DNA from: Bradyrhizobium sp. CCGUVB4N
GTDB taxonomy: Bacteria; Pseudomonadota; Alphaproteobacteria; Rhizobiales; Xanthobacteraceae
NCBI RefSeq assembly: GCF_024199945.1
Contig: NZ_JANADP010000001.1
Location: 3,782,001 to 3,846,000 of the forward strand
Length of the DNA: 64,000 nucleotides
Direction: 5' to 3'
The notes beneath the pieces were generated by a model that was not told where the DNA came from, did no database searches, and saw only the letters and a program-made list of their open reading frames with translations. Positions 49,987 to 57,490 of the stretch are shown in pieces. How positions within the stretch are numbered: position 1 is the first letter of the stretch; each line of letters opens with the position of its first letter. A program made the translations under genes and the position numbers.

Positions 49987-51135
49987 CTACGGCGCGTACT
50001 TCCAGGCGCCGCCGGTCAGGCGCACGACGACGAGCGAGCGCTCGTCGACGCCGGTCACGGAACCTGGCTTGAAGTTATAGACGGCATGGACGCCCGGCAG
50101 CTCCTTGGTGCTGAGGATCGCGTCCCGCAGCGCGGTGCGGAATTCCGCCGTTCCGGGCTTCGCGGTCTTGAGCGCGCGCTCCGCCGCGTTGGCGAAAATC
50201 AGCCAGGCGTCGAAGGAGTAGGCGGAGAAGCCGTCGGTGGTCGGAATGTTGTGGGTCTTCTGGTAGACGCTGCGGAAATCCAGCGCGATCTTCTTGGCGA
50301 AGTGCTCGTCGGGCAGTTGCTCGGCGACGATGACGGGACCGGCGGAGACCTGAATGCCGTCGGCCGCCTTGCCGCCGACATTGACGAAGTCCGGATTGAC
50401 CAGCGCCACTGTGCCGTAGGTGTTGCCCTTGAAGCCGCGGTCGGCGAGGCTAAGCAGAGGCAGCGCGCCTTGCGTCCCCGAGCCGCCGTCCAGTACGGCA
50501 TCCGGCCGCGCGGCAAGCACCTTCAGGATCTGCGCGGTGACCGAGGTGTCGGTGCGGGCATATCGCTCGTTGCTCTGGATCTTGATGTCGCCGGCGGCTT
50601 CGGCTGCCTTGGCGCCGTTATAGACGAGGTCGCCCCATGCGTCGGAGAAGCCGATATAGCCGATATTCTTCATGCCATCGCGCTTCATGCGATCGGCGAC
50701 GATCTTGACGAGCAGGGACGCCGGCTGCGGCACCGACACCACCCACTGCTCGGGCGTTTCCGGCAGCTTGCCGATCGGCGAGACCGCGATCATCGGCACC
50801 TTCAGCTCGCTCGCCACCGCCGCCATGGCGATGGTCGACGGTGCCGTCGCGGTGCCGATCAGGAGGTCCACCTTCTCCTCTTCCACCAGCTTGCGCGCGT
50901 TGCGGGTCGCTGCCGACGGGTCGGAGCCGTCGTCGAGCTGGATCAGGCGAATGGTTTCGCCATTGATGGTCTTCTTGTACTCATAGGCCGCATTGATGCC
51001 GCGCCCATAGGGGATTCCGATCGACGATCCGTTGCCGCTGAGCGAGGTGACGAAGCCGATGGTGATATCGGCCTGTGCAGCCGGAGCGGCGAAGATTCCG
51101 GCGACAAGTGCAAATAGGCTCAGAGTCTTGCGCAT
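49987..51135 (-). CDS. periplasmic substrate-binding protein (LivK-type) 1
   Basis: A 382-residue type I periplasmic binding protein. The signal peptide is MRKTLSLFALVAGIFAAPAAQA|DI. The ligand-binding domain begins ITIGFVTSLSGNGSSIGIP and includes LDDGSDPSAATRNARKLVEE and TTDGFSAYSFDAW. GGAGGAG precedes the ATG. It is closely related to the binding protein at 56324 (same GFVT.LSG..SSIGIP, LDDGSDP.A..RNARKLVE.EKVD), so both probably serve this one transporter. First gene of the minus-strand liv operon, divergent from the catabolic genes. Confidence 0.92.
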   Translation of the reverse strand: MRKTLSLFALVAGIFAAPAAQADITIGFVTSLSGNGSSIGIPYGRGINAAYEYKKTINGETIRLIQLDDGSDPSAATRNARKLVEEEKVDLLIGTATAPSTIAMAAVASELKVPMIAVSPIGKLPETPEQWVVSVPQPASLLVKIVADRMKRDGMKNIGYIGFSDAWGDLVYNGAKAAEAAGDIKIQSNERYARTDTSVTAQILKVLAARPDAVLDGGSGTQGALPLLSLADRGFKGNTYGTVALVNPDFVNVGGKAADGIQVSAGPVIVAEQLPDEHFAKKIALDFRSVYQKTHNIPTTDGFSAYSFDAWLIFANAAERALKTAKPGTAEFRTALRDAILSTKELPGVHAVYNFKPGSVTGVDERSLVVVRLTGGAWKYAP

Positions 51136-51504
51136 ATGCGTTCTCCTCCGTTGGTGCTGGATAGGAATGCCTCGAAGCCGCCGCGCGGGGAGCCCGAGCG
51201 ACGAACGAACCGGTTGAAAGCATTGCTGCGGCGCCGAAATCCGGGCGCGATCGATAGAGAGTCTGCTCGGCCGCGCGTCAGCAGCCATGGCGGTGCTTGT
51301 TGCTCGAACAACGGGCCCATCGGCAAATGCGGGCAGGCCCTTTCTGGAGCGATGAAAGGCCAATGACGCGGCCGCGATCCGCGGCCGGCGATGCTGCCAC
51401 TGCCGGCTGTTCGAGCACGGCGACTGTCCACACGATTGAGTCTCTCAAAATCGGTGCCCTGCAACATCATTGTCATGGCCACCGGTCCTTGACCGGCGAG
51501 GAAT

Positions 51505-51522
51505 TACTTAAAGCCTAAAGTA
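51505..51522. promoter_or_regulatory. TACTTAAAGCCTAAAGTA imperfect palindrome inside a larger inverted repeat
   Basis: The 630-base divergent gap 51136-51765 has no believable gene. This 18-base element matches its own reverse complement at 7 of 9 half-site positions and is AT-rich in otherwise GC-rich DNA. It is framed by GCCACCGG (51478-51485) and CCGGTGGC (51526-51533). A further TGAAT/ATTCA pair lies at 51691-51717 close to the rightward gene. Candidate MarR or promoter elements for both directions. Confidence 0.4.
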
Positions 51523-51765
51523 TTGCCGGTGGCGTCGTCAACACGTGTCACGGGGCTGTCAGAAAAAAATGTTGCTGCATACAATTTCGTCAGTGTGCGG
51601 CGCTTCCTCGCGGATCGAATGAACGAAAACGCCGTGCTCGCCTTGCCGCGACGGTGCCGGTCGCCAGCGCCGCCGCACGCATTTGACGGGTGAATTAGTT
51701 TATGGTTGAAATATTCATCGGCAGCCGACGACCGATCCTCCGACCACCGCTTGAGGAGAAGGACG

Positions 51766-52548
51766 ATGCGCATCTTCTGGCAGAGCTTTGTTGATGCGAG
51801 CGTGAACGCGCCCTACATGGCGCGGCTGTCGGAATACCTGAACAACATCGCTGCATCAGGCACGACGGTTCATGTCGAGGGCATTACGCCGCCGGACCGG
51901 GAGTTCGGACGGCTTGCGGAATTGCGCTGCGCCGTCCAGGCGATCGATAACGGCATCGCGGCCGAGGAGGGCGGGTTCGACGCCTTTGTCATGGGGCATT
52001 TCCAGGATCCCGGACTCTACGAGCTGCGCTCGGCGCTCGACATTCCCGTGATCGGGACCGGCGAGGCGACGTTGCTGGCGGCCTCGCAGCTCGGCCGGCG
52101 GCTCGGCCTTGTAACGCTCGATCCCGTCTTCGAGGTCTGGCACTACGAGCAGGCCGAGCGCTACGGCCTCCGTGATCGCGTGGTCCATGTGACCGGTCTT
52201 GGCTGCAAGCCGGAGGATTTCGCCGATGCGTTCGCCGGAGACGAGGCCGCGCAAGCCCGCATGATCGAGGATTTTGTCGCGTGCGCTCTTCCGCTGGTCG
52301 AGCGCGGTGCGGACGTCGTGATCCCGGCCGGCGTGCTGCCAGGCCTCCTGATCGGGAAGGAGCATGGCCTGAAGGTCGGCCACGCGCCGGTGGTCAATTG
52401 TGCGGCGGTGGCGCTGAAGAGTGCCGAGATGTGGGTCCAGCTCCGGCGGCTCAATGGCACCGAGCCCAGCCGCGGGCCGAGCTTCAAGCGCGCCAGCGCC
52501 CAGGCGCGGGCGGATTTCCGCGCGTTGCTCGCCCGTAACGACCGTTAG
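51766..52548 (+). CDS. Asp/Glu/hydantoin racemase-superfamily protein lacking both catalytic cysteines
   Basis: A 260-residue protein that aligns by eye to hydantoin/aspartate racemases through MRIFWQSFVDASVNAPYM, DAFVMGHFQDPGLYELRSAL, IPVIGTGEATLLAASQLGRR and VNCAAVALKSAEMW. Where racemases have a cysteine in CFDDPGL it has His (GHFQDPGL), and where they have LGCAGM it has VIPAGVLPG. Two-base racemisation should therefore be impossible; another lyase, decarboxylase or isomerase activity is likely. GAGGAGAAGGA precedes the ATG. It opens the second catabolic operon. Confidence 0.78.
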   Translation: MRIFWQSFVDASVNAPYMARLSEYLNNIAASGTTVHVEGITPPDREFGRLAELRCAVQAIDNGIAAEEGGFDAFVMGHFQDPGLYELRSALDIPVIGTGEATLLAASQLGRRLGLVTLDPVFEVWHYEQAERYGLRDRVVHVTGLGCKPEDFADAFAGDEAAQARMIEDFVACALPLVERGADVVIPAGVLPGLLIGKEHGLKVGHAPVVNCAAVALKSAEMWVQLRRLNGTEPSRGPSFKRASAQARADFRALLARNDR

Positions 52549-52578
52549 TCCTGCCAGATTGTTCTTGGAGACCAAGCC

Positions 52579-53007
52579 ATGATGACCCCCGAAAAGATCC
52601 TGTACGAGACCGAGGTGACGGCGACCGGCGGTCGGGACGGCAAGGCCGCCAGCGCCGACGGTCTTTTGTCGGTGTCGCTGTCCTTGCCGAAATCGATGGG
52701 CGGCACCGGCGGCGAAGGAACCAATCCCGAGCAGCTCTTTGCGGCCGGCTATGCCGCGTGCTTCCTCGGCGCGGTCAAGCTCGTCGCGCGGACGCGGAAG
52801 GTGGTGCCGTCTGCCGAGCCTTCGGTGACTGCGAAGGTCGCGATGGGGCCGGTCCCCGTCGGATATGCGCTGGCTGTCGAGCTGAAAGTCAATCTGCCCG
52901 GTGTCGAGAAATCGGTGGCCGAAGAGGTCGTCGCCGGCGCGCATGAGCGCTGCCCCTATTCGAACGCAACCCGTGGCAATATTGACGTGAAATTGACGGT
53001 GGTTTGA
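52579..53007 (+). CDS. Ohr/OsmC-family organic hydroperoxide resistance protein
   Basis: A 142-residue peroxidase of the Ohr type. The peroxidatic cysteine is in YAACFLGAVK and the resolving one in HERCPYSNATRGN. The start ILYETEVTATGGRDGK and the SLPKSMGGTGGEGTNPEQLF segment are characteristic. It reduces organic hydroperoxides using lipoylated proteins. It lies 30 bases after the racemase-like gene in the operon and may protect against peroxides made during catabolism. Confidence 0.9.
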   Translation: MMTPEKILYETEVTATGGRDGKAASADGLLSVSLSLPKSMGGTGGEGTNPEQLFAAGYAACFLGAVKLVARTRKVVPSAEPSVTAKVAMGPVPVGYALAVELKVNLPGVEKSVAEEVVAGAHERCPYSNATRGNIDVKLTVV

Positions 53008-53032
53008 GGCGAATGAACGAGGCGGGCCGACG

Positions 53033-54211
53033 GTGACCAATACCTTACGCACACCGTATGATGGCGTCGTGATCGCGACGCCCGTCACGATTCCCTATGT
53101 GCGCTACTCCATCGAAAGCGCGCAATGGTGGATCGGCCGAGCGCTCAGCGCGCTCGTCGCGCAGGCCGGCATCAAGGCGTCCGATATCGATGGTCTGTGC
53201 GTCTCCAGCTTCACCATGGGCACTGACAGCGGGGTCGGGCTGACGCAGCATTTCGGTCTGTGCGTGCGGTGGCTGGATACGATCCCGCTCGGTGGCGCCA
53301 GCGCCATCGCCGGCTTACGAAAGGCTGCGCGCGCGGTTCAGGCCCATGACGCCGACATCGTGGCCTGCGTGGCAGGCGACACCAACCACGTCGATTCCTT
53401 CAGGCTGACGCTCGAGAACTTTTCGCGCTTCAATCAGGATGCCGTCTACCCCTACGGCGCAGGCGGCGCCAATTCGAGCTTCGCGCTGATCGCGCGCAAC
53501 TACATGCGGACTTTCGGCGTTACGCGCGAGGACGTCGGCAGGATCGCGGTCGCCCAACGCGCGAATGCCTTGCGCAACCCGCATGCGCTGATGAAGACGC
53601 CGCTGACGCTCGAGCAATATCTCGCGGCACGGCCGATTTCTGATCCGATCCACCTGTTCGATTGCGTGATGCCCTGCGCCGGTGCGGAAGCGTTTCTCGT
53701 CATGCGCGAAGAGACAGCGGCCTCGCTGAGGCTCCCGGCCGCGCGACTTCTGTCGACGATCGAACGGCACAATGCCTTCGCCGACGATCCGATGCAGGTG
53801 CGGGGCGGTTGGGCGATGGACATCGGCGAGCTCTATGCAATGGCCGGTGTGAAGCCCGATGATCTCGACGTCGTGCAGACCTATGACGACTATCCCGTCA
53901 TCACGATGATGCAGTTCGAGGATCTCGGCTTCTGCAAGAAGGGGGAGGGGGCCGAGTTCGTGCGCCAGCACGATCTGACCATCGGCGGTGACTTTCCGCA
54001 CAACACGTCGGGCGGACAGCTTTCGGCCGGGCAGGCCGGTGCTGCCGGCGCCTATCTCGGTCTCGTCGAAGGATTGCGGCAGGTTCTGGGGACTGCGGGC
54101 CCTACCCAGGTCGGGAATGCAAGCCTCGCCTTGGCGTCCGGGTTCGGTATGATCAACTATGACCGCGGTCTGGCCTCGGGCGCCGCGATCCTTGCAGGGC
54201 CCTCGCGATGA
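53033..54211 (+). CDS. thiolase-superfamily (SCP-x/lipid-transfer type) protein without the nucleophilic cysteine
   Basis: A 392-residue thiolase-fold protein starting at a GTG. The C-terminal motif region is recognisable (DFPHNTSGGQLSAGQAGAAG, then GLVEGLRQV), as are DCVMPCAGAEAFLV and TYDDYPV. The usual active-site cysteine segment is IPLGGASAIAGLRKA, with Gly/Ala in its place, and the GHP histidine of the C-terminal motif is GQA. It therefore resembles Ltp2-like aldolases or BbsB-like proteins, which work with a DUF35 partner. The next gene, overlapping by four bases, encodes exactly such a domain. A retro-aldol or non-classical thiolytic cleavage of a CoA ester is likely. Confidence 0.82.
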   Translation: MTNTLRTPYDGVVIATPVTIPYVRYSIESAQWWIGRALSALVAQAGIKASDIDGLCVSSFTMGTDSGVGLTQHFGLCVRWLDTIPLGGASAIAGLRKAARAVQAHDADIVACVAGDTNHVDSFRLTLENFSRFNQDAVYPYGAGGANSSFALIARNYMRTFGVTREDVGRIAVAQRANALRNPHALMKTPLTLEQYLAARPISDPIHLFDCVMPCAGAEAFLVMREETAASLRLPAARLLSTIERHNAFADDPMQVRGGWAMDIGELYAMAGVKPDDLDVVQTYDDYPVITMMQFEDLGFCKKGEGAEFVRQHDLTIGGDFPHNTSGGQLSAGQAGAAGAYLGLVEGLRQVLGTAGPTQVGNASLALASGFGMINYDRGLASGAAILAGPSR

Positions 54212-55449
54212 TAGAGCCGATCAAGCCGCCCCGGCGCAAGAACCCGCTGTTGCGAACGCGACTGCCGGCCTCGCCACCGCGACCGCGCAGCAGGACGTCG
54301 CATGGGTTCACGCGGGCGGCCGCCGAAGGCCGCTTCATGCTGCAACGCTGCGAGGCTTGTGGCTCCTTTGCTTATCCCGCGCGGGAGGCATGCCCGTCTT
54401 GCCTGTCGTCCGGCCTCGCCTTCGTCGACGCGCCCCGTCGTGGCATGCTGCTCGCCGAGACGACCGCGCGGGTGCCGAGTGACGTCTACTTCCGCGAACG
54501 GGCGCCGTGGCGGATCGGCCTCGTCAGGATGGATTGCGGTCCGACGATCGTGACCCATCTTCATGCCGACTGCGCCGAGGGCGCTGCCGTCCGCATGTCG
54601 TTTCAACTCGACAAGAGCGGCCAGGCGGTGGCCTTTGCCCATCCCGAAGGGGAGACTCCCAACATGGCAGACGACAAGCAGTGGCGGGAAATGACGGCCG
54701 ATCCGAAATTCCGACGCGTGCTCGTGACCAACGGCCGCAGCGTGATCGGCCAGGAAGCCGTCGCGGCCTTGAAGACCGCGGGCGCCAAGACGGTGTTCGT
54801 CGGCATTGCCGAACCGTGGCGTCCGTTCGCCGGCGAAAACCTGCTTCGCGGTCAGGACGGAATCGAGATCGTGACCCTCGACGCGGCCGACGAAAAATCG
54901 GCCACTGATCTCGCGGCCGACATCGGCGGCAAGGTCGATATCCTCGTCAACACGACAGAATATGTGCGACCGGGCGGACTGCTCGACCGCAGGGGCACGA
55001 GCATCGCACGCGACGAGATCGATCAGGCCTATCTCGGCTTTATCAACCTCGCGCAGGCCTTTGGACCCGCCATGCGGATGCGCGGCGCCGACGGCATCAG
55101 CAACAGCGCCGCCTGGGTCAACATTCTCTCGGTCTATGCGTTGGCGAGTTGGCCTGCCTTTGGTGCCTACTCAGCCTCGCAAGCGGCGTGCCTGTCGCTC
55201 TCGCACTGCCTTCGTGCCGAGCTCAGGCCCGGCGGCGTCAGGGTGATGAATCTTTTCACCGGGCCCGTTGACACCGAATGGTTCCAGACCGTGCCCCCGC
55301 CAAAGGTCGCACCGCGCGCAGTCGCGCAGGCGATCGTGTCGGGGCTCAAAGGTGGCCTCGAGGAGATGTATGTCGGAGATGTCGCCGAAGAGATCCGGCA
55401 GCGTCTCGCTGCCAATCCAAAAGCGCTCGAACGAGAGCTCGACAGGTGA
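54208..55449 (+). CDS. DUF35 (zinc ribbon + OB-fold) fused to SDR-like domain
   Basis: A 413-residue fusion. Residues 35-150 are DUF35: a rubredoxin-like zinc ribbon with Cys48, Cys51, Cys62 and Cys65 (CEACG, CPSC) and an OB-fold. From residue ~153 an SDR-like Rossmann domain follows (VLVTNGRSVIGQEAVAAL, DILVNTTEY, WVNILSVYALA). The catalytic pair is YSASQ, where Lys is normally required, so dehydrogenase activity is doubtful. An in-frame ATG at 54664 has a strong AAGGGGAG upstream, so the SDR part may also be made alone. It overlaps the thiolase-like gene by four bases and probably forms a complex with it. Confidence 0.82.
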   Translation: MIEPIKPPRRKNPLLRTRLPASPPRPRSRTSHGFTRAAAEGRFMLQRCEACGSFAYPAREACPSCLSSGLAFVDAPRRGMLLAETTARVPSDVYFRERAPWRIGLVRMDCGPTIVTHLHADCAEGAAVRMSFQLDKSGQAVAFAHPEGETPNMADDKQWREMTADPKFRRVLVTNGRSVIGQEAVAALKTAGAKTVFVGIAEPWRPFAGENLLRGQDGIEIVTLDAADEKSATDLAADIGGKVDILVNTTEYVRPGGLLDRRGTSIARDEIDQAYLGFINLAQAFGPAMRMRGADGISNSAAWVNILSVYALASWPAFGAYSASQAACLSLSHCLRAELRPGGVRVMNLFTGPVDTEWFQTVPPPKVAPRAVAQAIVSGLKGGLEEMYVGDVAEEIRQRLAANPKALERELDR

Positions 55450-55483
55450 AATCGGAATTTCAACCAAGCTGGAGGACGTGACG

Positions 55484-56266
55484 ATGCAAAGCAAGAATCT
55501 CCTGGAGCTGGCGGGTGCGATTTCTTCCGGCGCGGTGCGCGTCGTCGATCTGACCTTTACGCTCAGTCCGGATTTTCCGGTCATCGTGCTGCCGCCGGAG
55601 TTCGGCCAGGCGGCGCCGGTCCGCATCCAGGAAATCTCGCGATACGACGGTCGCGGCCCGGCCTGGTACTGGAACAATGTCACCTTCGGCGAACATACCG
55701 GCACGCATTTCGATGCGCCGATCCACTGGTTCACCGGCAAGGACCTGCCGAACAATGCCGTCGACACGATGCCGGCCAAGGACATGATCGCGCCGGCCTG
55801 TGTCATCGACTGCTCGGCGCAGGCGGCCCAGGATCCCGATTTCCTGCTGACGGTTCCACTCGTCGAGGCCTGGGAGGCGAAACACGGCCGCATCCCAGAG
55901 CGGAACTGGGTGCTGCTGCGAACCGATTGGTCGAAGAAGGGTTGGCGCGACTACGCCAATCTCAGGGATGACGGCGCGCACACGCCGGGCCCGAACGCGG
56001 CCGTCATGAAGTGGCTGGTGGAAGAGCGCGGCGTCATCGGATTCGGCACCGAGACCATCGGTACGGATGCAGGGCAGGCCGGGCATTTCGAGCCGCCTTA
56101 TCCGGCGCATCACTTCCTGCACGGCGCTGGCCGTTACGGCCTGCAATGCCTTTGCAATTTGGATCAGCTTCCGGCCACCGGCGCCATCATCGTCGCCTCG
56201 CCGCTGAAGATCCAGAACGGCTCCGGCAGTCCGCTTCGCGTCATCGCGCTGGTCTCGTCAAACTGA
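55484..56266 (+). CDS. cyclase-family metal-dependent hydrolase (kynurenine formamidase/isatin hydrolase-like)
   Basis: A 260-residue member of the cyclase family (PF04199 type). The metal-binding motif HTGTHFDAPIH gives His71, His75, Asp77 and His81. VVDLTFTLSPDFPV at the start and FGTETIGTDAG later are typical. Family members hydrolyse amide or lactam bonds, such as N-formylkynurenine or isatin, often with manganese or zinc. GGAGG precedes the ATG by eight bases. Next to the thiolase-like and DUF35 genes it suggests opening of a cyclic intermediate; isatin-type chemistry is a guess. Confidence 0.87.
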   Translation: MQSKNLLELAGAISSGAVRVVDLTFTLSPDFPVIVLPPEFGQAAPVRIQEISRYDGRGPAWYWNNVTFGEHTGTHFDAPIHWFTGKDLPNNAVDTMPAKDMIAPACVIDCSAQAAQDPDFLLTVPLVEAWEAKHGRIPERNWVLLRTDWSKKGWRDYANLRDDGAHTPGPNAAVMKWLVEERGVIGFGTETIGTDAGQAGHFEPPYPAHHFLHGAGRYGLQCLCNLDQLPATGAIIVASPLKIQNGSGSPLRVIALVSSN

Positions 56267-56323
56267 AGTGAATTCATGGCGCTTGCCAATCAGAACAAGA
56301 AATATTCGCGAAAGACAGGTGCC

Positions 56324-57481
56324 ATGAACGTGATCAAGAGTCTGCTGGTCTCCACTGCATTGCTTCTCGTCGTCCCGCAAGCAGCGCAGGCCGAGATCCT
56401 CGTTGGATTCGTCACCGGCCTCAGCGGGCCGGTGTCGTCGATCGGAATTCCCAACGCGAAGGGGATCGCGGCGGGGCAGGCCTATATCGGCGAGATCGGC
56501 GGCGAGAAGATTCGGGTCATCCAGCTTGATGACGGCTCCGATCCGACGGCGTCTGCGCGCAACGCTCGCAAACTCGTCGAGCAGGAGAAGGTCGATGTCC
56601 TCATCGGCACGTCTGGTGCCCCGCAGACGCTCGCGATGGCGACGGCAGCAATCGAGATGAAGACTCCAATGATCGCGGTGTCGCCGATCGCGCCGGTGCC
56701 GCCTGGCGACGGCGGCCCCTGGGTCGTCCAGACGCCGCAACCAACGCCGCTGCTCGTGCAAGGCATCGTCGACCACATGAAGGCGAAGGGCCTGAAGACC
56801 GTCGCGTTCATCGGCTTCTCCGACGCGTTCGGCGACCTCATGTACAGTTCGCTCGAGCAAAGTGCGAAGACCGCCGATATCAAGATCATCGCCAACGAAC
56901 GCTACGCCCGATCGGACGCCTCGGTTACAGCCCAGGTGCTGCGCGCGCTCGCCGCACGTCCTGACGCGATCATGCTCGGCGGCACCGGGACGCCCGGCGC
57001 GTTGCCGGTCATCGCGCTGTCCGAGCGCGGGTATAAAGGGCCGCTCTACGGCAATCACGGGCTGATCAGCGCCGATTTCCTGCGTCTGGCCGGCAAGGCC
57101 GCCAACGGCATCATCTGCCCGACTGGACCTGTGACCGCCGCGGAGCAACTTCCGGCCAACAATCCGATTCAGAAGGTGGCCCTGGATTTCCGTGCGGCCT
57201 TCGAGAAAGCGAACGGCGAGGCGCCGACGGATTCTTTCTCGTCCTATTCCTTCGACGGCTGGCTGGTCTTCGCCGACGCCGCCAAGCGCGCGATGGCAAC
57301 CGGTGCCAAGCCGGGCTCGCCGGAATTCCGAACCGCGCTTCGTCAGGCGCTGTTCGCGACCAAGGAGGTCGTCGGGACGCAGGGCGTCTATACTTATACG
57401 CCGGCGGATCGGCATGGCGTCGACGATCGCTCGCGCATCATGGTCCAGATCGAGGACGGCAAATACAAGCTGTTGCCCTGA
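56324..57481 (+). CDS. periplasmic substrate-binding protein (LivK-type) 2
   Basis: A 385-residue type I binding protein, paralogue of the one at 49987. The ATG at 56324 starts a signal peptide (MNVIKSLLVSTALLLVVPQAAQA|EI); an ATG at 56276 would add 16 polar residues. The mature start ILVGFVTGLSGPVSSIGIP and LDDGSDPTASARNARKLVEQ mirror the paralogue. It is embedded among catabolic genes with no transporter of its own, so it should use the LivH/LivMG/LivF set 5 kb away. The ligand is likely the pathway substrate or a close analogue. Confidence 0.9.
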   Translation: MNVIKSLLVSTALLLVVPQAAQAEILVGFVTGLSGPVSSIGIPNAKGIAAGQAYIGEIGGEKIRVIQLDDGSDPTASARNARKLVEQEKVDVLIGTSGAPQTLAMATAAIEMKTPMIAVSPIAPVPPGDGGPWVVQTPQPTPLLVQGIVDHMKAKGLKTVAFIGFSDAFGDLMYSSLEQSAKTADIKIIANERYARSDASVTAQVLRALAARPDAIMLGGTGTPGALPVIALSERGYKGPLYGNHGLISADFLRLAGKAANGIICPTGPVTAAEQLPANNPIQKVALDFRAAFEKANGEAPTDSFSSYSFDGWLVFADAAKRAMATGAKPGSPEFRTALRQALFATKEVVGTQGVYTYTPADRHGVDDRSRIMVQIEDGKYKLLP

Positions 57482-57490
57482 GGCGGGAGC

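Noticed and set aside
51120..51482. A 120-codon minus-strand frame upstream of the first LivK gene
   Set aside because: It overlaps the LivK start and ribosome site, has no domain, and the region is better explained as a divergent promoter gap.
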